A DNA stretch of 64,000 nt, taken from the NCBI GenBank assembly GCA_900319525.1, contig ONOU01000007.1, positions 1-64,000 of the forward strand, given 5' to 3'. Positions 1-9,334 of the stretch are shown one piece after another. Source of the DNA: an uncultured Prevotellaceae bacterium. Its GTDB lineage: Bacteria; Bacteroidota; Bacteroidia; Bacteroidales; Muribaculaceae. Positions within the stretch are counted from its first letter, which is position 1, and every line of letters starts with the position of its first letter. Below the pieces are notes generated by a model. That model did not search any database. It worked only from the letters and a program-made list of their open reading frames with translations, and was not told the DNA's origin. The translations under genes were made by a program, and so were the position numbers.

Positions 1-1
1 C

Positions 2-280
2 TATGGCACCAACTACAGCGAGTGGCCCATCTTTACCTGGCGCATAGGTATCCAGGTTTACTACACCTACCATGGTGTCAAGACTGCCAGCGACATCGTT
101 TACCTGGAGGTGTTCCCCAACCCCTATAGCGGTGTAGAGGAGATGAATGCCAACAAGACGGTAGCCAGTGTGCGCTATTACAACATGGCAGGTCAAGAGG
201 TGGCACAGCCTCAGGGCCTGGCTATCAAGGTGACTACCTACAGCGATGGTACCAGCAGCACCGTCAAGGTGATGAAATAG
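2..280 (+). CDS. C-terminal part of a secreted protein with T9SS-like tail (5' end outside window)
   Basis: An open frame enters from the left edge and ends at TAG 278-280, giving the last 92 residues of a larger protein. The final ~35 residues follow the pattern Y-x-N-M-x-G ... IKV-x-x-Y-x-x-G ... KV. The end of the giant C10 peptidase at 34529-39064 has the same pattern. I read it as a variant C-terminal sorting or anchoring tail of the T9SS type. The upstream part (FTWRIGIQVYY, LEVFPNPYSG) looks like a beta-sandwich but its family is not recognisable. No terminator is obvious between this gene and the next one, 66 bp downstream, so co-transcription is possible. Confidence 0.7.
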   Translation, partial: YGTNYSEWPIFTWRIGIQVYYTYHGVKTASDIVYLEVFPNPYSGVEEMNANKTVASVRYYNMAGQEVAQPQGLAIKVTTYSDGTSSTVKVMK

Positions 281-346
281 CAGCTGCAGGGCACGTTCTG
301 ATAAGATGATTGTCAATTCATTATAAATCAAAATATTAGTATTCTT

Positions 347-2617
347 ATGAAGAGATTCTTGTTTTTAACCGCATTGATAATTGCTTCGATGCAAGTGTTT
401 GGTGCCAATGTGGACCTGGCTACGGCCAAGGCAAGTGCCCAGCAGTTTGCTGCAGCCAAGATGGCAGCCAGCGGCAAATTGATGGCTCCGTCGGCTATTG
501 ACCTCAACCTAGTCAAGTTGGAGATGAACTCCGACCAGCCCGGCACCGCCGTGTATTACATCTTCAACACCGCCGACCATTTCATCATCGTCTCGGGTGA
601 TGACCGTGCCCGCACGGTACTCGCCTATGGCGATCGCCCCATGAAAGATGTCAACAGCATGCCTGCCAACATGAAGTATTGGCTCGGTGTCTACAAGCAG
701 GAGTTGGAGTATCTGCAGGCTCATCCCGAGATTGCCGCCGATCAGTCGCTCAATGCCGTTCCCACGAGGGGTGTCAGCGTCGAGCCGCTGCTCACGGCCA
801 TGTGGGATCAGCAGGAGCCTTATTACAACCACTGCCCGGTGTATAACGGCCAGTTGTGTGTGACGGGCTGCCCCGCCACCTCGTTGGCGATGGTGTTCTA
901 CTACTGGAAATTCCCCGTGGGCCCTGTGCCCGCTGTGAATGGCTATAACAACTATAGCTACGGTTTCCAGGTTGAAGCTTTGCCCGGAACGACCTTTGAC
1001 TGGGAGAACATGATCGACGATTACAGGTCTGGTTATACCGAGGCCCAAGCCGATGCAGTGGCATGGCTGATGCGCTACATCGGTCAGGAAGAGCAGATGG
1101 ACTACACGCCCACGGGCAGCGGCGCCTATGGCAGCGACATCCTGCGTGCCGTCAAGTTCTTCGGCTATAACAGCGAGACGGCTGAGATCTATTACAAATA
1201 CTCCTATGTCGACGGCTATGACGCAACAGACGACACCTATCATATCAACTGGGGCTGGAGTGGCGATTATAACTGCTACTGCGCGCTAAATGCCTTCAGT
1301 GACGGTGAGTACAACTTTACCGAAGACCAGCAGATGGTCATCGGTATCCAGCCGCCCTATCTGGGTCCGACGATTACCACCAGCGCCCTGAACATGGCCA
1401 TCGAGTCCTATGCCGAGAAGTCGGCCACTCAGGTGCTCTCGGTCTTTGGCTACTATCTGGACCATGACGTGACCGTTACCCTCGACGACCCCAATGGCGT
1501 TTACTCGATTGACGTTAATCATATCGCCTTGAGCGAGGTCGAGAGCGGCAAGGACATCACCATCACCTATGCTCCTCAGGAGGTGGGTTCCCACAATGCC
1601 ACCATCACCCTGAGCAGCGAGAATGCCGAGGACGTAGTGGTCAGCATCGTGGGCACGTCGTTGTTTGAGACACACGATCCCATCATGTTTGAGGCCAACG
1701 AGGACTTCATCAAGCTCACCGAGTTCCGTGCCGACTGGACCGACGAGACTCCAGCCAAGAACGTTGAAAGTTACACACTTGAGGTGGCTACTAAGCCCAT
1801 AACTGCTTTGCTGGGAGAAACTGACTGGAGCGATTTGACTTACAGTAGTTATAGTGTGATTTCTCACTGGCAGGATTACTTCCCTGAGGGTTGGACTTAT
1901 GATGGCCGTCAGCTGTTCACCGGCAACGGTTACCTCCAACTGGGTTCCGGCGGTGGCATCATCACGCCGCAGTATGACCTGACGGGATATGAGAAGGTGA
2001 CTGTAGTGGTGCATGGTTCGGGTTACAACACATGGCGCCCAGCTGGTTTGACAGTATCAACTAGCCTTCAGTCAGAACACGTGGACATGCAGCCTGGTGA
2101 TTTCGTCGACTATGTCTTCGTGCTGGATTGCACCGAGAGCGAGCAGATTACCATCCGGGGTGACTATTATCCCAACGATTATGGCTGGATCGAGAGCATT
2201 CAGATTTATGCCGGCGATGCCAGCGAGCCCTCAAATCTCAGGGCCATCAACGAGGAAGGCGATGCCACCTACCGCCTCATCACCGGTATCACCCCCGACA
2301 AGTTCTACACCGTTAAGAACCTGACTGCCGGTGGCACCTTCTTCTTCCGTGTGAAGGCCCATTACACCGATGACACCTGGAGTCCTTGGAGCAAGGCCAA
2401 GACCGTTGTTCTCGCTGGAGAAGGCCACGGCTACTCAATCGGCGACGTGGACCATGATGGCAATGTGAACATCAGCGACGTGACAGCTCTGATTGACTGC
2501 CTGTTGGGTAGCCAGGAAGACGCATGTCTCATCTGTGCAGATGTCGATCTTGACGGCAAAGTAACGATTACTGATGTCACCGAATTGATTGATATGCTTC
2601 TTGCTGGGGGCAATTAA
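347..2617 (+). CDS. C10 family peptidase paralog lacking the catalytic His (dockerin-ended)
   Basis: A 756-aa secreted protein: signal peptide 1-19, C10 propeptide ~20-140, C10 catalytic region ~145-335, Ig-like domain ~345-435, Fn3 halves flanking a jelly-roll-like insert ~440-690, and a two-repeat dockerin-like end ~698-756. The nucleophile motif TGCPATS is present (Cys175), as is the NWGWSG motif (301-306). The block carrying GHAFN with the catalytic His is missing. Compared with the paralog at 20385, 48 residues are absent between Lys284 and the VDGY motif, with the frame kept. Knowledge of streptopain (Cys/His dyad) implies an inactive or altered enzyme. A hairpin terminator follows. ATG 347 gives a good signal peptide. 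Confidence 0.93.
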   Translation: MKRFLFLTALIIASMQVFGANVDLATAKASAQQFAAAKMAASGKLMAPSAIDLNLVKLEMNSDQPGTAVYYIFNTADHFIIVSGDDRARTVLAYGDRPMKDVNSMPANMKYWLGVYKQELEYLQAHPEIAADQSLNAVPTRGVSVEPLLTAMWDQQEPYYNHCPVYNGQLCVTGCPATSLAMVFYYWKFPVGPVPAVNGYNNYSYGFQVEALPGTTFDWENMIDDYRSGYTEAQADAVAWLMRYIGQEEQMDYTPTGSGAYGSDILRAVKFFGYNSETAEIYYKYSYVDGYDATDDTYHINWGWSGDYNCYCALNAFSDGEYNFTEDQQMVIGIQPPYLGPTITTSALNMAIESYAEKSATQVLSVFGYYLDHDVTVTLDDPNGVYSIDVNHIALSEVESGKDITITYAPQEVGSHNATITLSSENAEDVVVSIVGTSLFETHDPIMFEANEDFIKLTEFRADWTDETPAKNVESYTLEVATKPITALLGETDWSDLTYSSYSVISHWQDYFPEGWTYDGRQLFTGNGYLQLGSGGGIITPQYDLTGYEKVTVVVHGSGYNTWRPAGLTVSTSLQSEHVDMQPGDFVDYVFVLDCTESEQITIRGDYYPNDYGWIESIQIYAGDASEPSNLRAINEEGDATYRLITGITPDKFYTVKNLTAGGTFFFRVKAHYTDDTWSPWSKAKTVVLAGEGHGYSIGDVDHDGNVNISDVTALIDCLLGSQEDACLICADVDLDGKVTITDVTELIDMLLAGGN

Positions 2618-2645
2618 GGCTATCATTCTTATCGGGACGCGATTT

Positions 2646-2685
2646 CAGGGTTTGGGCATTCATGTGCCCGAACCCTGTTTTTCTT
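2646..2685 (+). terminator. Rho-independent terminator after first C10 gene
   Basis: Arms CAGGGTTTGGGCA and TGCCCGAACCCTG (2646-2677, 6-nt loop) are followed by TTTTTCTT. Confidence 0.85.
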
Positions 2686-2757
2686 TAAGTGTTCATGCCC
2701 GTTGCTGCAATGGTATGATAGCTCAGCGGGGGTATGTATGCGTATTTTGCCTTTTGA

Positions 2758-2789
2758 TTTGCATAGGCGGTTGATTTTGTGTATCTTTG
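2758..2789 (+). promoter_or_regulatory. Bacteroidota-type promoter of second C10 gene
   Basis: TTTG at 2758-2761, a 20-nt gap, then TATCTTTG at 2782-2789 fit the TTTG / TAnnTTTG consensus. The start codon lies about 57 nt after the predicted transcription start. Confidence 0.7.
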
Positions 2790-2852
2790 GGCGCACATTT
2801 CATCGATTAACGATACTAACCCTTACATACTAATTTTTAACCGGTATTATTT

Positions 2853-4994
2853 ATGAGAAGATTACTGATTCTTATCGCCCTCTTGTCAGCGGCGATGCAG
2901 GTAATGGCTGCCGACGTTAGCGTGTCGTCAGCGCAGTCGATGGCGCAGCGTTTCCTGGTGAACCGTTCAAGCAAGGGCAGCTTCAATGCTGCCACTCCCA
3001 CCGTCAAGTGGATCCATCAGGAGATGAACTCCAACCGCGCCAACAAGGCTGCTTATTATGTGGTGAACACCGACCGCGGCTTTGTCGTTGTTGCTGGTGA
3101 CGACCGCGCCCAGGAAATCCTTGCCTATGGTGACGGTTCGTTGAAGGACATGAGCAGCCTGCCCGAGAACATGAAGTTCTGGCTGGATACCTACAAGCAG
3201 CAGATGGAGTACCTCCAGGCCCACCCTGGGCTGGAAGTGGAAAAACCCTCTCTCAAGGGTAACCGCACCGAGAGCATCGAACCGATGCTCGTTGCCAAAT
3301 GGGACCAGGGCTATCCCTACTACAACCAATGCCCCATGGACGGTGACCGTCGCGGCTTGACGGGCTGCGCTACCACATCGCTGGCACAGGTGTTCTACAA
3401 GTGGCAGTATCCCACACAGCCCACCCCCGAGGTGCCTGGTTACACCACCCGTACCCGCCATTTCGAACTCTCGACATTGCCTCCCATTACCTTTGACTGG
3501 GCCAATATGCTGCCGGTGTACAATTATAGTGCAAACGATGCTCAGAAGAATGCCGTTGCCTGGCTCATGCGTTACATCGGTCAGGCCGAGCAGATGGATT
3601 ACACCAACGAGGGCAGCGAGGCCTGGGAGGACGACATCCTCAGGGCTTGCCACTTGTTTGGCTATGTGGATGCCCGTGTCGAGTACAAGGCCACCCTTAA
3701 CTTTGACACCAATGGCGAAAACATGCTCATCAATGACGCCGACTGGAGTGTGATGCTGCAGGATGAGCTCGCCGCCGGCCGCCCCGTGGTCTATTGCGCT
3801 TATAGCTACAGCAGTGCCTATAACTCGTTCTATGGCCATGCCTTCAATGTCGATGGCTATGATGTATCCAGTGGCATGTACTCCATCAACTGGGGCTGGA
3901 GCGGCACCGGTAACGGCTACTTTGCCCTGCGTGCCTTCAACAATCAGGGCTACAGTTACAGCCTGGGCGAGTTGATGGTCATGGGTATTGAGCCTCCTGC
4001 TCCTATCGAGGCCTATGATCCCGTGATGCAGCCCGTTGACAGCACTTACATCACCTTGACCTCGTTCCGTGCCAACTGGACCGATGAAACCCCTGCCGAG
4101 AACGTCACCAGCTACACGCTCGAAGTGAATACCGATGATGGCAGCGAGCCTGGCGTGTATGAGAAAGTCTTTACCGAGACCTTCGGTTACTGCACGAGCA
4201 ATGGTGACCGTCCAATCTCCAGACTTGACAGTTATTGCGACAACAAGGGCTGGACAGGAAGCAATGCCTATGAGGCTCGCGGCGGCATCCGCCTGGGCGG
4301 TGGCGGCAATGTCGGCACCCTCACCACGCCTGCCCTCGACATGGCCCAGAGCGGCGGCAAGATGACCGTCATGCTCACCATGCGTCCCCACACGACGGCC
4401 GATACTGATATTCCCGTTACCGTTTCATGTGGTAGCAGCGTGCAAAGCGTTGTTGTCAATGCCGATCAAATCTATACATTTGTGCTGAACTGTGAAGCTG
4501 ATGCTAATCAGAAGGTGACCATCACCGGTGGCGACGGCTCCAATACCAAGCGTGTTGTTGTTACCCAGGTGGACATCTACAGTGCTACAGCCGATGCCGC
4601 CAAGATGATGTTCACGCTCCCCGTCGAGGATGGTGACGAGAATAGCCGAGTGATTACCGATATCACCGACAAGTTCTACACCGTTAACGGCTTGGCCGAG
4701 GGTGGTACGTTCACCTATAGGGTGAAGGCCTACTATGTAAACGGCACCCAGAGCGCTTGGAGCAACATCGAGACCGTTACCCTGGTGGACAACGGCTCAG
4801 CACCTCATGAGTTTGAAGTGGGCGACGTGAACCACGATGGCTACATCAATATTGGCGACGTGACTACACTCATCGACTACCTGTTAGGCAATCCTGACGG
4901 CGTGTGCACGACTTGTGCCGACATCAACGGTGACACCAATATCAACATTGCAGATGTCACTGACCTGATTGACCGATTGCTTGCCGGTGAATAA
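2853..4994 (+). CDS. Secreted C10 (streptopain-like) cysteine peptidase with dockerin-like end
   Basis: A 713-aa preproprotein. It has a signal peptide 1-19, a propeptide to ~140, and a C10 domain with Cys172 (TGCATTS), His329 (GHAFNVDGY) and NWGWSG from Asn346, so all expected catalytic elements are present. Unlike its longer paralogs it passes directly from the peptidase domain (~375) into the Fn3-type module and lacks the intervening Ig-like domain. A jelly-roll-like segment (~435-585) interrupts the Fn3 module. The last ~58 residues are a dockerin-like pair of Ca-binding repeats (GDVNHDG, ADINGDT) joined by a CTTC segment. It has its own promoter and terminator. The likely role is extracellular protein degradation with surface tethering through the dockerin end; the tethering is inference. 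Confidence 0.95.
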   Translation: MRRLLILIALLSAAMQVMAADVSVSSAQSMAQRFLVNRSSKGSFNAATPTVKWIHQEMNSNRANKAAYYVVNTDRGFVVVAGDDRAQEILAYGDGSLKDMSSLPENMKFWLDTYKQQMEYLQAHPGLEVEKPSLKGNRTESIEPMLVAKWDQGYPYYNQCPMDGDRRGLTGCATTSLAQVFYKWQYPTQPTPEVPGYTTRTRHFELSTLPPITFDWANMLPVYNYSANDAQKNAVAWLMRYIGQAEQMDYTNEGSEAWEDDILRACHLFGYVDARVEYKATLNFDTNGENMLINDADWSVMLQDELAAGRPVVYCAYSYSSAYNSFYGHAFNVDGYDVSSGMYSINWGWSGTGNGYFALRAFNNQGYSYSLGELMVMGIEPPAPIEAYDPVMQPVDSTYITLTSFRANWTDETPAENVTSYTLEVNTDDGSEPGVYEKVFTETFGYCTSNGDRPISRLDSYCDNKGWTGSNAYEARGGIRLGGGGNVGTLTTPALDMAQSGGKMTVMLTMRPHTTADTDIPVTVSCGSSVQSVVVNADQIYTFVLNCEADANQKVTITGGDGSNTKRVVVTQVDIYSATADAAKMMFTLPVEDGDENSRVITDITDKFYTVNGLAEGGTFTYRVKAYYVNGTQSAWSNIETVTLVDNGSAPHEFEVGDVNHDGYINIGDVTTLIDYLLGNPDGVCTTCADINGDTNINIADVTDLIDRLLAGE

Positions 4995-5031
4995 TTGATA
5001 CAGGACTGAACACACAGGCAATAGTTTACTT

Positions 5032-5067
5032 AAATGGGCACCCGCACACTAAAGCGGATGCCCATTT
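5032..5067. terminator. Terminator hairpin after second C10 gene
   Basis: Arms AAATGGGCACCCGC and GCGGATGCCCATTT pair over 14 bp with one mismatch around an 8-nt loop. The A/T flanks make it potentially bidirectional. Confidence 0.7.
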
Positions 5068-5123
5068 ATCATAATCCAAAGAATCCAAATAATAAGGCTG
5101 AGTATCCGAATGGTAAGGTTGTA

Positions 5124-5154
5124 TTTGCTGTTTGGAAAAAAAAGTGTAATTTTG
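5124..5154 (+). promoter_or_regulatory. Promoter of the aminotransferase gene
   Basis: TTTG 5124-5127, N19, TAATTTTG 5147-5154. Transcription would start near 5161. An in-frame TTG at 5166 would then sit almost at the transcript end, which favours ATG 5214 as the true start. Confidence 0.75.
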
Positions 5155-5213
5155 CCGGTTGAAAATTGACAACTTCAATATCATTATCAAACAATAACAA
5201 GAACATCAGAATT

Positions 5214-6407
5214 ATGCCTAAGATTTCACAACGCAGTGTTGACATGCCCGCTTCACCCATCCGCAAGCTGGCTCCCTTTGCCGCCGATGCCAAAAAACGC
5301 GGTATCAAAGTGTATCACCTCAACATCGGTCAGCCCGACTTGCCCACCCCCGAGGAAGGCCTGGAGGCTCTCAAGCATGTTGACCGCAAGGTGCTGGAGT
5401 ATTCGCCCTCACAGGGTTATCCCCACTACCTGGAGAAGCTGGTAGGCTACTACAAGCGCTATGACATCGACCTGAGCGTTGACGATATCATTGTTACCTG
5501 CGGTGGCAGCGAGGCCGTGCAGATGGCCTTCATGGTATGCCTCAACCCTGGTGACGAAATCATTATCCCCGAGCCCGCTTATGCCAACTATATGGGCTTT
5601 GCCTGCGAGACCGGCGCTAAGGTTCGCACCATCACCACCCACATCGAGGACGGCTTTGCACTGCCCCCCGTCGAGGAGTTTGAGAAGGTCATCAACGAGC
5701 GCACCCGCGCCATCATGATCTGCAACCCCAACAACCCCACCGGCACCCTGTATAGCCGTGAGGAGCTCATGCGCTTGCGCGACCTGGTCAAGAAATATGA
5801 CCTGTTCCTGTTTGCCGACGAGGTTTACCGCGAGTTCATCTATAGCGACGCCCCCTATACCAGCGCCATGCATCTCGAGGGCATCGAGGACAACGTGATC
5901 ATGATCGACAGCGTGTCCAAGCGCTACAGCGAGTGCGGCATCCGCATCGGTGCCTTCATCACCCGCAACAAGGAAGTGCGCACCGCCGCCATGAAGCTCG
6001 CTCAGGCCCGTCTGAGTCCTCCCCTGCTGGGTCAGATCGTTGCCGAGGCTTCGCTCGACGCACCCCAGGCCTACCACAAGGCCGTCTATGACGAGTACAT
6101 TGCCCGCCGCAACTGCCTGGTTGAGGGCTTGAACAAGATTCCCGGCGTCTTCAGCCCCATGCCCATGGGTGCCTTCTACACCGTGGCCAAGTTGCCCGTG
6201 AAAGACATCGACGACTTCTGCCGCTGGTGCCTTGAGGAGTTCAACTACGAGGGTGAGACCGTGATGATGGCTCCGGCCAGCGGTTTCTATGCCACCCCCG
6301 GCCTGGGCAAGGACGAGGTGCGCATGGCCTACGTGCTCAAGATCGACGACCTGAAGCGCGCCCTCGTGGTGCTCGAGAAAGCCCTCGAGGCCTACAACGC
6401 CCGCTAA
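5214..6407 (+). CDS. Class I/II PLP-dependent aminotransferase
   Basis: A 397-aa cytoplasmic fold-type I aminotransferase, related to aspartate/aromatic aminotransferases. Visible motifs are the N-terminal GQPDLPTP, the NPNNPTG loop, ADEVYREF, the PLP-lysine motif SVSKRYS (Lys236) and a late Arg-containing VRMAYVLK. It moves an amino group between an amino acid and a 2-oxo acid; the substrate cannot be read from the sequence. I chose ATG 5214 because the promoter and the start of family homology (near MPASPIRKL) both fit, and the longer TTG frame adds a low-complexity Asn-rich stretch. It is monocistronic, with a strong bidirectional hairpin following. Confidence 0.92.
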   Translation: MPKISQRSVDMPASPIRKLAPFAADAKKRGIKVYHLNIGQPDLPTPEEGLEALKHVDRKVLEYSPSQGYPHYLEKLVGYYKRYDIDLSVDDIIVTCGGSEAVQMAFMVCLNPGDEIIIPEPAYANYMGFACETGAKVRTITTHIEDGFALPPVEEFEKVINERTRAIMICNPNNPTGTLYSREELMRLRDLVKKYDLFLFADEVYREFIYSDAPYTSAMHLEGIEDNVIMIDSVSKRYSECGIRIGAFITRNKEVRTAAMKLAQARLSPPLLGQIVAEASLDAPQAYHKAVYDEYIARRNCLVEGLNKIPGVFSPMPMGAFYTVAKLPVKDIDDFCRWCLEEFNYEGETVMMAPASGFYATPGLGKDEVRMAYVLKIDDLKRALVVLEKALEAYNAR

Positions 6408-6439
6408 ACAGCGTCATCTCAATACATAACCTTATACTC

Positions 6440-6478
6440 TACCGCTGGTTCTCCATCACATCAGGAGAGCCAGCGGTA
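6440..6478. terminator. Strong terminator hairpin after aminotransferase
   Basis: TACCGCTGGTTCTCC and GGAGAGCCAGCGGTA pair over 15 bp with one G-T position and a 9-nt loop. Confidence 0.8.
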
Positions 6479-6492
6479 TTATGCGGGAGAGG

Positions 6493-6524
6493 CTTGGTGG
6501 ATCCAGGTTTTTGTGGTAATTTTG
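6493..6524 (+). promoter_or_regulatory. Promoter of the solute-binding protein unit
   Basis: TAATTTTG at 6517-6524 matches the -7 consensus. A near-consensus CTTG sits at 6493-6496 with a 20-nt gap. Confidence 0.5.
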
Positions 6525-6537
6525 CTGATGGAATTAT

Positions 6538-6672
6538 ATGGACGGCATTAAGGGACATATCAATAATGTATTCAGGGACGAGCTGGAACAATGGTGCCAA
6601 CAGGGGTATGACTGCCTGCCGCAAGAACCGCGTCTTCTGGAAACGACACATCAACGGACTGTAAACCAGTGA
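6538..6672 (+). CDS. Possible small protein upstream of solute-binding lipoprotein gene
   Basis: A 44-codon frame starts at ATG 6538, just after the predicted promoter, and ends at TGA 6670-6672, 9 bp before the next gene. The product is hydrophilic, with no signal peptide or recognisable domain, two cysteines and a Gln/Glu-rich composition. The tight spacing suggests an operon or a leader peptide whose translation affects the next gene. It could equally be a chance frame in a 5' UTR, and I see no clear ribosome binding site. Confidence 0.3.
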   Translation: MDGIKGHINNVFRDELEQWCQQGYDCLPQEPRLLETTHQRTVNQ

Positions 6673-6681
6673 CAATACCTC

Positions 6682-7524
6682 ATGATTAGACAACAATATC
6701 CCGCCAAGCGGGGACAAATAGTACTGTATGTGATACTGCTGGCCGTGGTCGTGGCCTTCATGATTGCCTTGAGCATGTGCGACAAGCCTGTTCAGGATCC
6801 CGACGTGCGCCCCAGTGGCGGCGACACGCTCGACATTGCCATCGAGTACTCGCCGGTGACCTACTACACCTATGACGATACGCTGGGCGGATACAACTAT
6901 GACCTGTTGCGCATGATAGCCAGTAGGGTGGGCTGTCCCATGAAGTTCCATCCCGTGGTCACTCTGGAGAAAGCCTTGACGGGGTTGGAAAACGGACGCT
7001 TTGACATCGTTGTGGCGCAGTTCCCCATGACGGCAGGTGACACGGCCCGTTTTGCATTCACCGATCCCATCTATATCGACCAGCAGGTACTGGTGCAGCA
7101 ACGCGGTAGCCAGGCCATCCATTCCCAGCTCGACCTGGCGGGTGACACCGTGTGGGTCGTCAAGGGCTCTCCCATGGTGGGGCGTATTGCAAGCCTGAGC
7201 CGTGAGATAGGCGACACAATCTATGTCCATGTCGATGAACTTTATGGCCCCGAGCAGCTCATGATGATGGTATCGGCTGGCGAGATCCGCTATGCTGTCG
7301 TCAACCGGTCCATTGCCCGCGCAATGGCCGCCCGTCTTCCCAATCTGGACCGGTCGGTGGCCATCAGCCTGTCACAGTTCCAGTCGTGGATGGTCGCTAA
7401 GGGCCGCATGGGCCTGTGTGACAGCCTCAACCGCTGGCATGAGCAAGTCAAACTCGACACGGCAACCTACCTGGGCCTGCAGCGTCGTTACTTTGGTGGC
7501 ACGTTCCCCACTTTGGCACGATAA
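6682..7524 (+). CDS. Extracellular solute-binding protein family 3-like lipoprotein
   Basis: 280 aa. After a basic start and a hydrophobic segment there is an LSMC lipobox-like motif (Cys33), so a lipid-anchored periplasmic or surface protein is likely. Residues ~50-250 resemble the SBP_bac_3 fold: DIAIEYSP at the start, GYNYDLLRMIA, FDIVVAQFPMT, and the FTDPIYIDQQVLVQ signature. Such proteins bind amino acids or small ligands, or form the N-terminal sensor part of MltF-like transglycosylases. No lytic domain follows and no ABC permease is adjacent, so transport is unproven and an orphan sensor or binding role is possible. Confidence 0.75.
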   Translation: MIRQQYPAKRGQIVLYVILLAVVVAFMIALSMCDKPVQDPDVRPSGGDTLDIAIEYSPVTYYTYDDTLGGYNYDLLRMIASRVGCPMKFHPVVTLEKALTGLENGRFDIVVAQFPMTAGDTARFAFTDPIYIDQQVLVQQRGSQAIHSQLDLAGDTVWVVKGSPMVGRIASLSREIGDTIYVHVDELYGPEQLMMMVSAGEIRYAVVNRSIARAMAARLPNLDRSVAISLSQFQSWMVAKGRMGLCDSLNRWHEQVKLDTATYLGLQRRYFGGTFPTLAR

Positions 7525-7634
7525 TTAGATATTATCGGCTGCACCTCAGCCATCAATGCAAGCATTATGGCGTTCGGTTGGCACGATTATTGCAGTAATC
7601 TGTTACATTTTGCCCATTAAACACATCATTGATT

Positions 7635-9320
7635 ATGCTCACGAGGAAGAAAAAGAAATCTGTTACAGCCGACCTAGAAAAGTTTCTTAAAGATTATAAT
7701 TGTGACTATAGCGTTGAAAAAGAGGACAATGCGACAATCTATAACTTTGAGTTCCAGGCGGCTCGTTTTGTCGCCGCCATTCGCAAGCAGGATGATTGTG
7801 TGGAGGTGAATTTCCCTACAATATCCAGTTTCCCGATGGGGCAGCTCGACCTGGTTAGGTCCAAGTGCAATGAGCGCAACAACGGAAACATCCTGTTCAA
7901 GTATAGCTACACCATTGACCACACGGCCAACAAGGTGGACGTGCACCTGTCGTTCTTCAACAACAAGTTTGAGCCCGAAGATTTTGCCCATGAGCTCAAG
8001 GCTGCGTTCCACTTCCAGCGGGAGTGGTACCGTGATATGGACGAAGCTGTTGCCATTGCCCGAGACAACGACACACTGGACCTGGAGAGTGAGCTCTACA
8101 AGCACCATCGCGAGATGTTCATGCTGCGCCGCCTGGAGTTGCGTCATCAGCTTGACAGCAGTGCCGCCAGCATCGCTGTTGGCACTGGTGCCCTGCCACT
8201 GTGGCAGCTGCTCGAGACGGTGGCACCGCTGCCCCAGTCGTCGTTGTTGTTCATGACCGTAAATACGGTCACGGGACAGCAGCGTCTTGAGGACGAACAA
8301 GCCATACGAGCCTATGACCTGCGCCATGCCCTTGTCGAGGGCAACGGCAAGCAGGCCAGGCTGGTGCGGGACTATGCTGTGCTCGACCTCCACTACAAGC
8401 AGGGACACGACGAGCAGCCGCGCATGCTCACCATTGCCCTTACTGCCGAGGGCGAGGATGACCACAGCATCTACACCCGCGTGACCGTGACACAGGTGCC
8501 GCGCAATGCCTCCCGCATGCGCTCGCTCAGCAACGAGGCTCGCCAGCCGCGCAGCTTGTCCATGCTCATTGCCCTCGACCGCTCCGACGACAAGCAGCGT
8601 CAGCAGGAGTTTGACTACATGTGGAGCGACGCTCAACTCAAGGCCCGCAACGGTGAGAAAGACAGCCTGACCGACGACCAGCTGCTGCTGGGCCAAGTCA
8701 GGGTAGCTGACGTGGCCTACAACCTATACTGGGGACAGCAGATGTTCCATGCCGAGCGTTTCTACGAGGCAATACTGTATCTGGAGAATGTGTACAACAG
8801 CTATCGTGAGGACTTCTTCGAGATGAAGAGCGAGCCCAGGCAGGTCTTTATGGAGGCGGTCTATAAACTGGGATTCTGCTACAACGAGCTGGGACTCTAC
8901 AAGCAGGCATTCTATTATCTGGACCTCATGGCCAGTGACGGAAACATCCGTCACACGATGGAGCTGGTCAACGCGATGGCCAACAGCAAGGACCTGCGCC
9001 TGTTCAGCTACACCGAGGGGGTAATGGAAGAGGTGAGACGCAACTTCTCGGAGGAGGATGAGATGCCCGACAACATCCGTGACTTCATCAACTTTTTGAG
9101 GCGTCGCCGCGGATATGCCTACATTGACTTTAACCAGCTGGACAAGGCCGAGGAAATCTTTACCCGCATGCTCGACGAGGAAGATAATGCCGACTATGCC
9201 ATCAACGAGCTGGCCTACATCAAGAAGCTGCGTCAGCAGCGTGGTGAGGAAGAGCCGACAGACGAGAATCCACACCCTGACGAGGGCATGGCTTCAGGTC
9301 CTGGGGAATGTCCGTTCTGA
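7635..9320 (+). CDS. TPR-type repeat protein of unknown function
   Basis: 561 aa from ATG 7635; an in-frame TTG 6 bp upstream is less likely. It is soluble, with a very basic start (TRKKKKS) and no signal peptide, so cytoplasmic. The N-terminal ~150 residues are an alpha/beta region that may resemble a YbjN/secretion-chaperone fold (weak impression). The middle is helical. Residues ~365-535 hold TPR-like helices (YEAILYLENVY, KLGFCYNELGLYKQAFYYL, GYAYIDFNQLDKAEEIF). The C-terminus is acidic and Pro-rich. It probably serves as a protein-interaction scaffold. It converges with the pseudouridine synthase gene, with only 14 bp between stops. Confidence 0.8.
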   Translation: MLTRKKKKSVTADLEKFLKDYNCDYSVEKEDNATIYNFEFQAARFVAAIRKQDDCVEVNFPTISSFPMGQLDLVRSKCNERNNGNILFKYSYTIDHTANKVDVHLSFFNNKFEPEDFAHELKAAFHFQREWYRDMDEAVAIARDNDTLDLESELYKHHREMFMLRRLELRHQLDSSAASIAVGTGALPLWQLLETVAPLPQSSLLFMTVNTVTGQQRLEDEQAIRAYDLRHALVEGNGKQARLVRDYAVLDLHYKQGHDEQPRMLTIALTAEGEDDHSIYTRVTVTQVPRNASRMRSLSNEARQPRSLSMLIALDRSDDKQRQQEFDYMWSDAQLKARNGEKDSLTDDQLLLGQVRVADVAYNLYWGQQMFHAERFYEAILYLENVYNSYREDFFEMKSEPRQVFMEAVYKLGFCYNELGLYKQAFYYLDLMASDGNIRHTMELVNAMANSKDLRLFSYTEGVMEEVRRNFSEEDEMPDNIRDFINFLRRRRGYAYIDFNQLDKAEEIFTRMLDEEDNADYAINELAYIKKLRQQRGEEEPTDENPHPDEGMASGPGECPF

Positions 9321-9334
9321 TTAAGGTGGAATAC

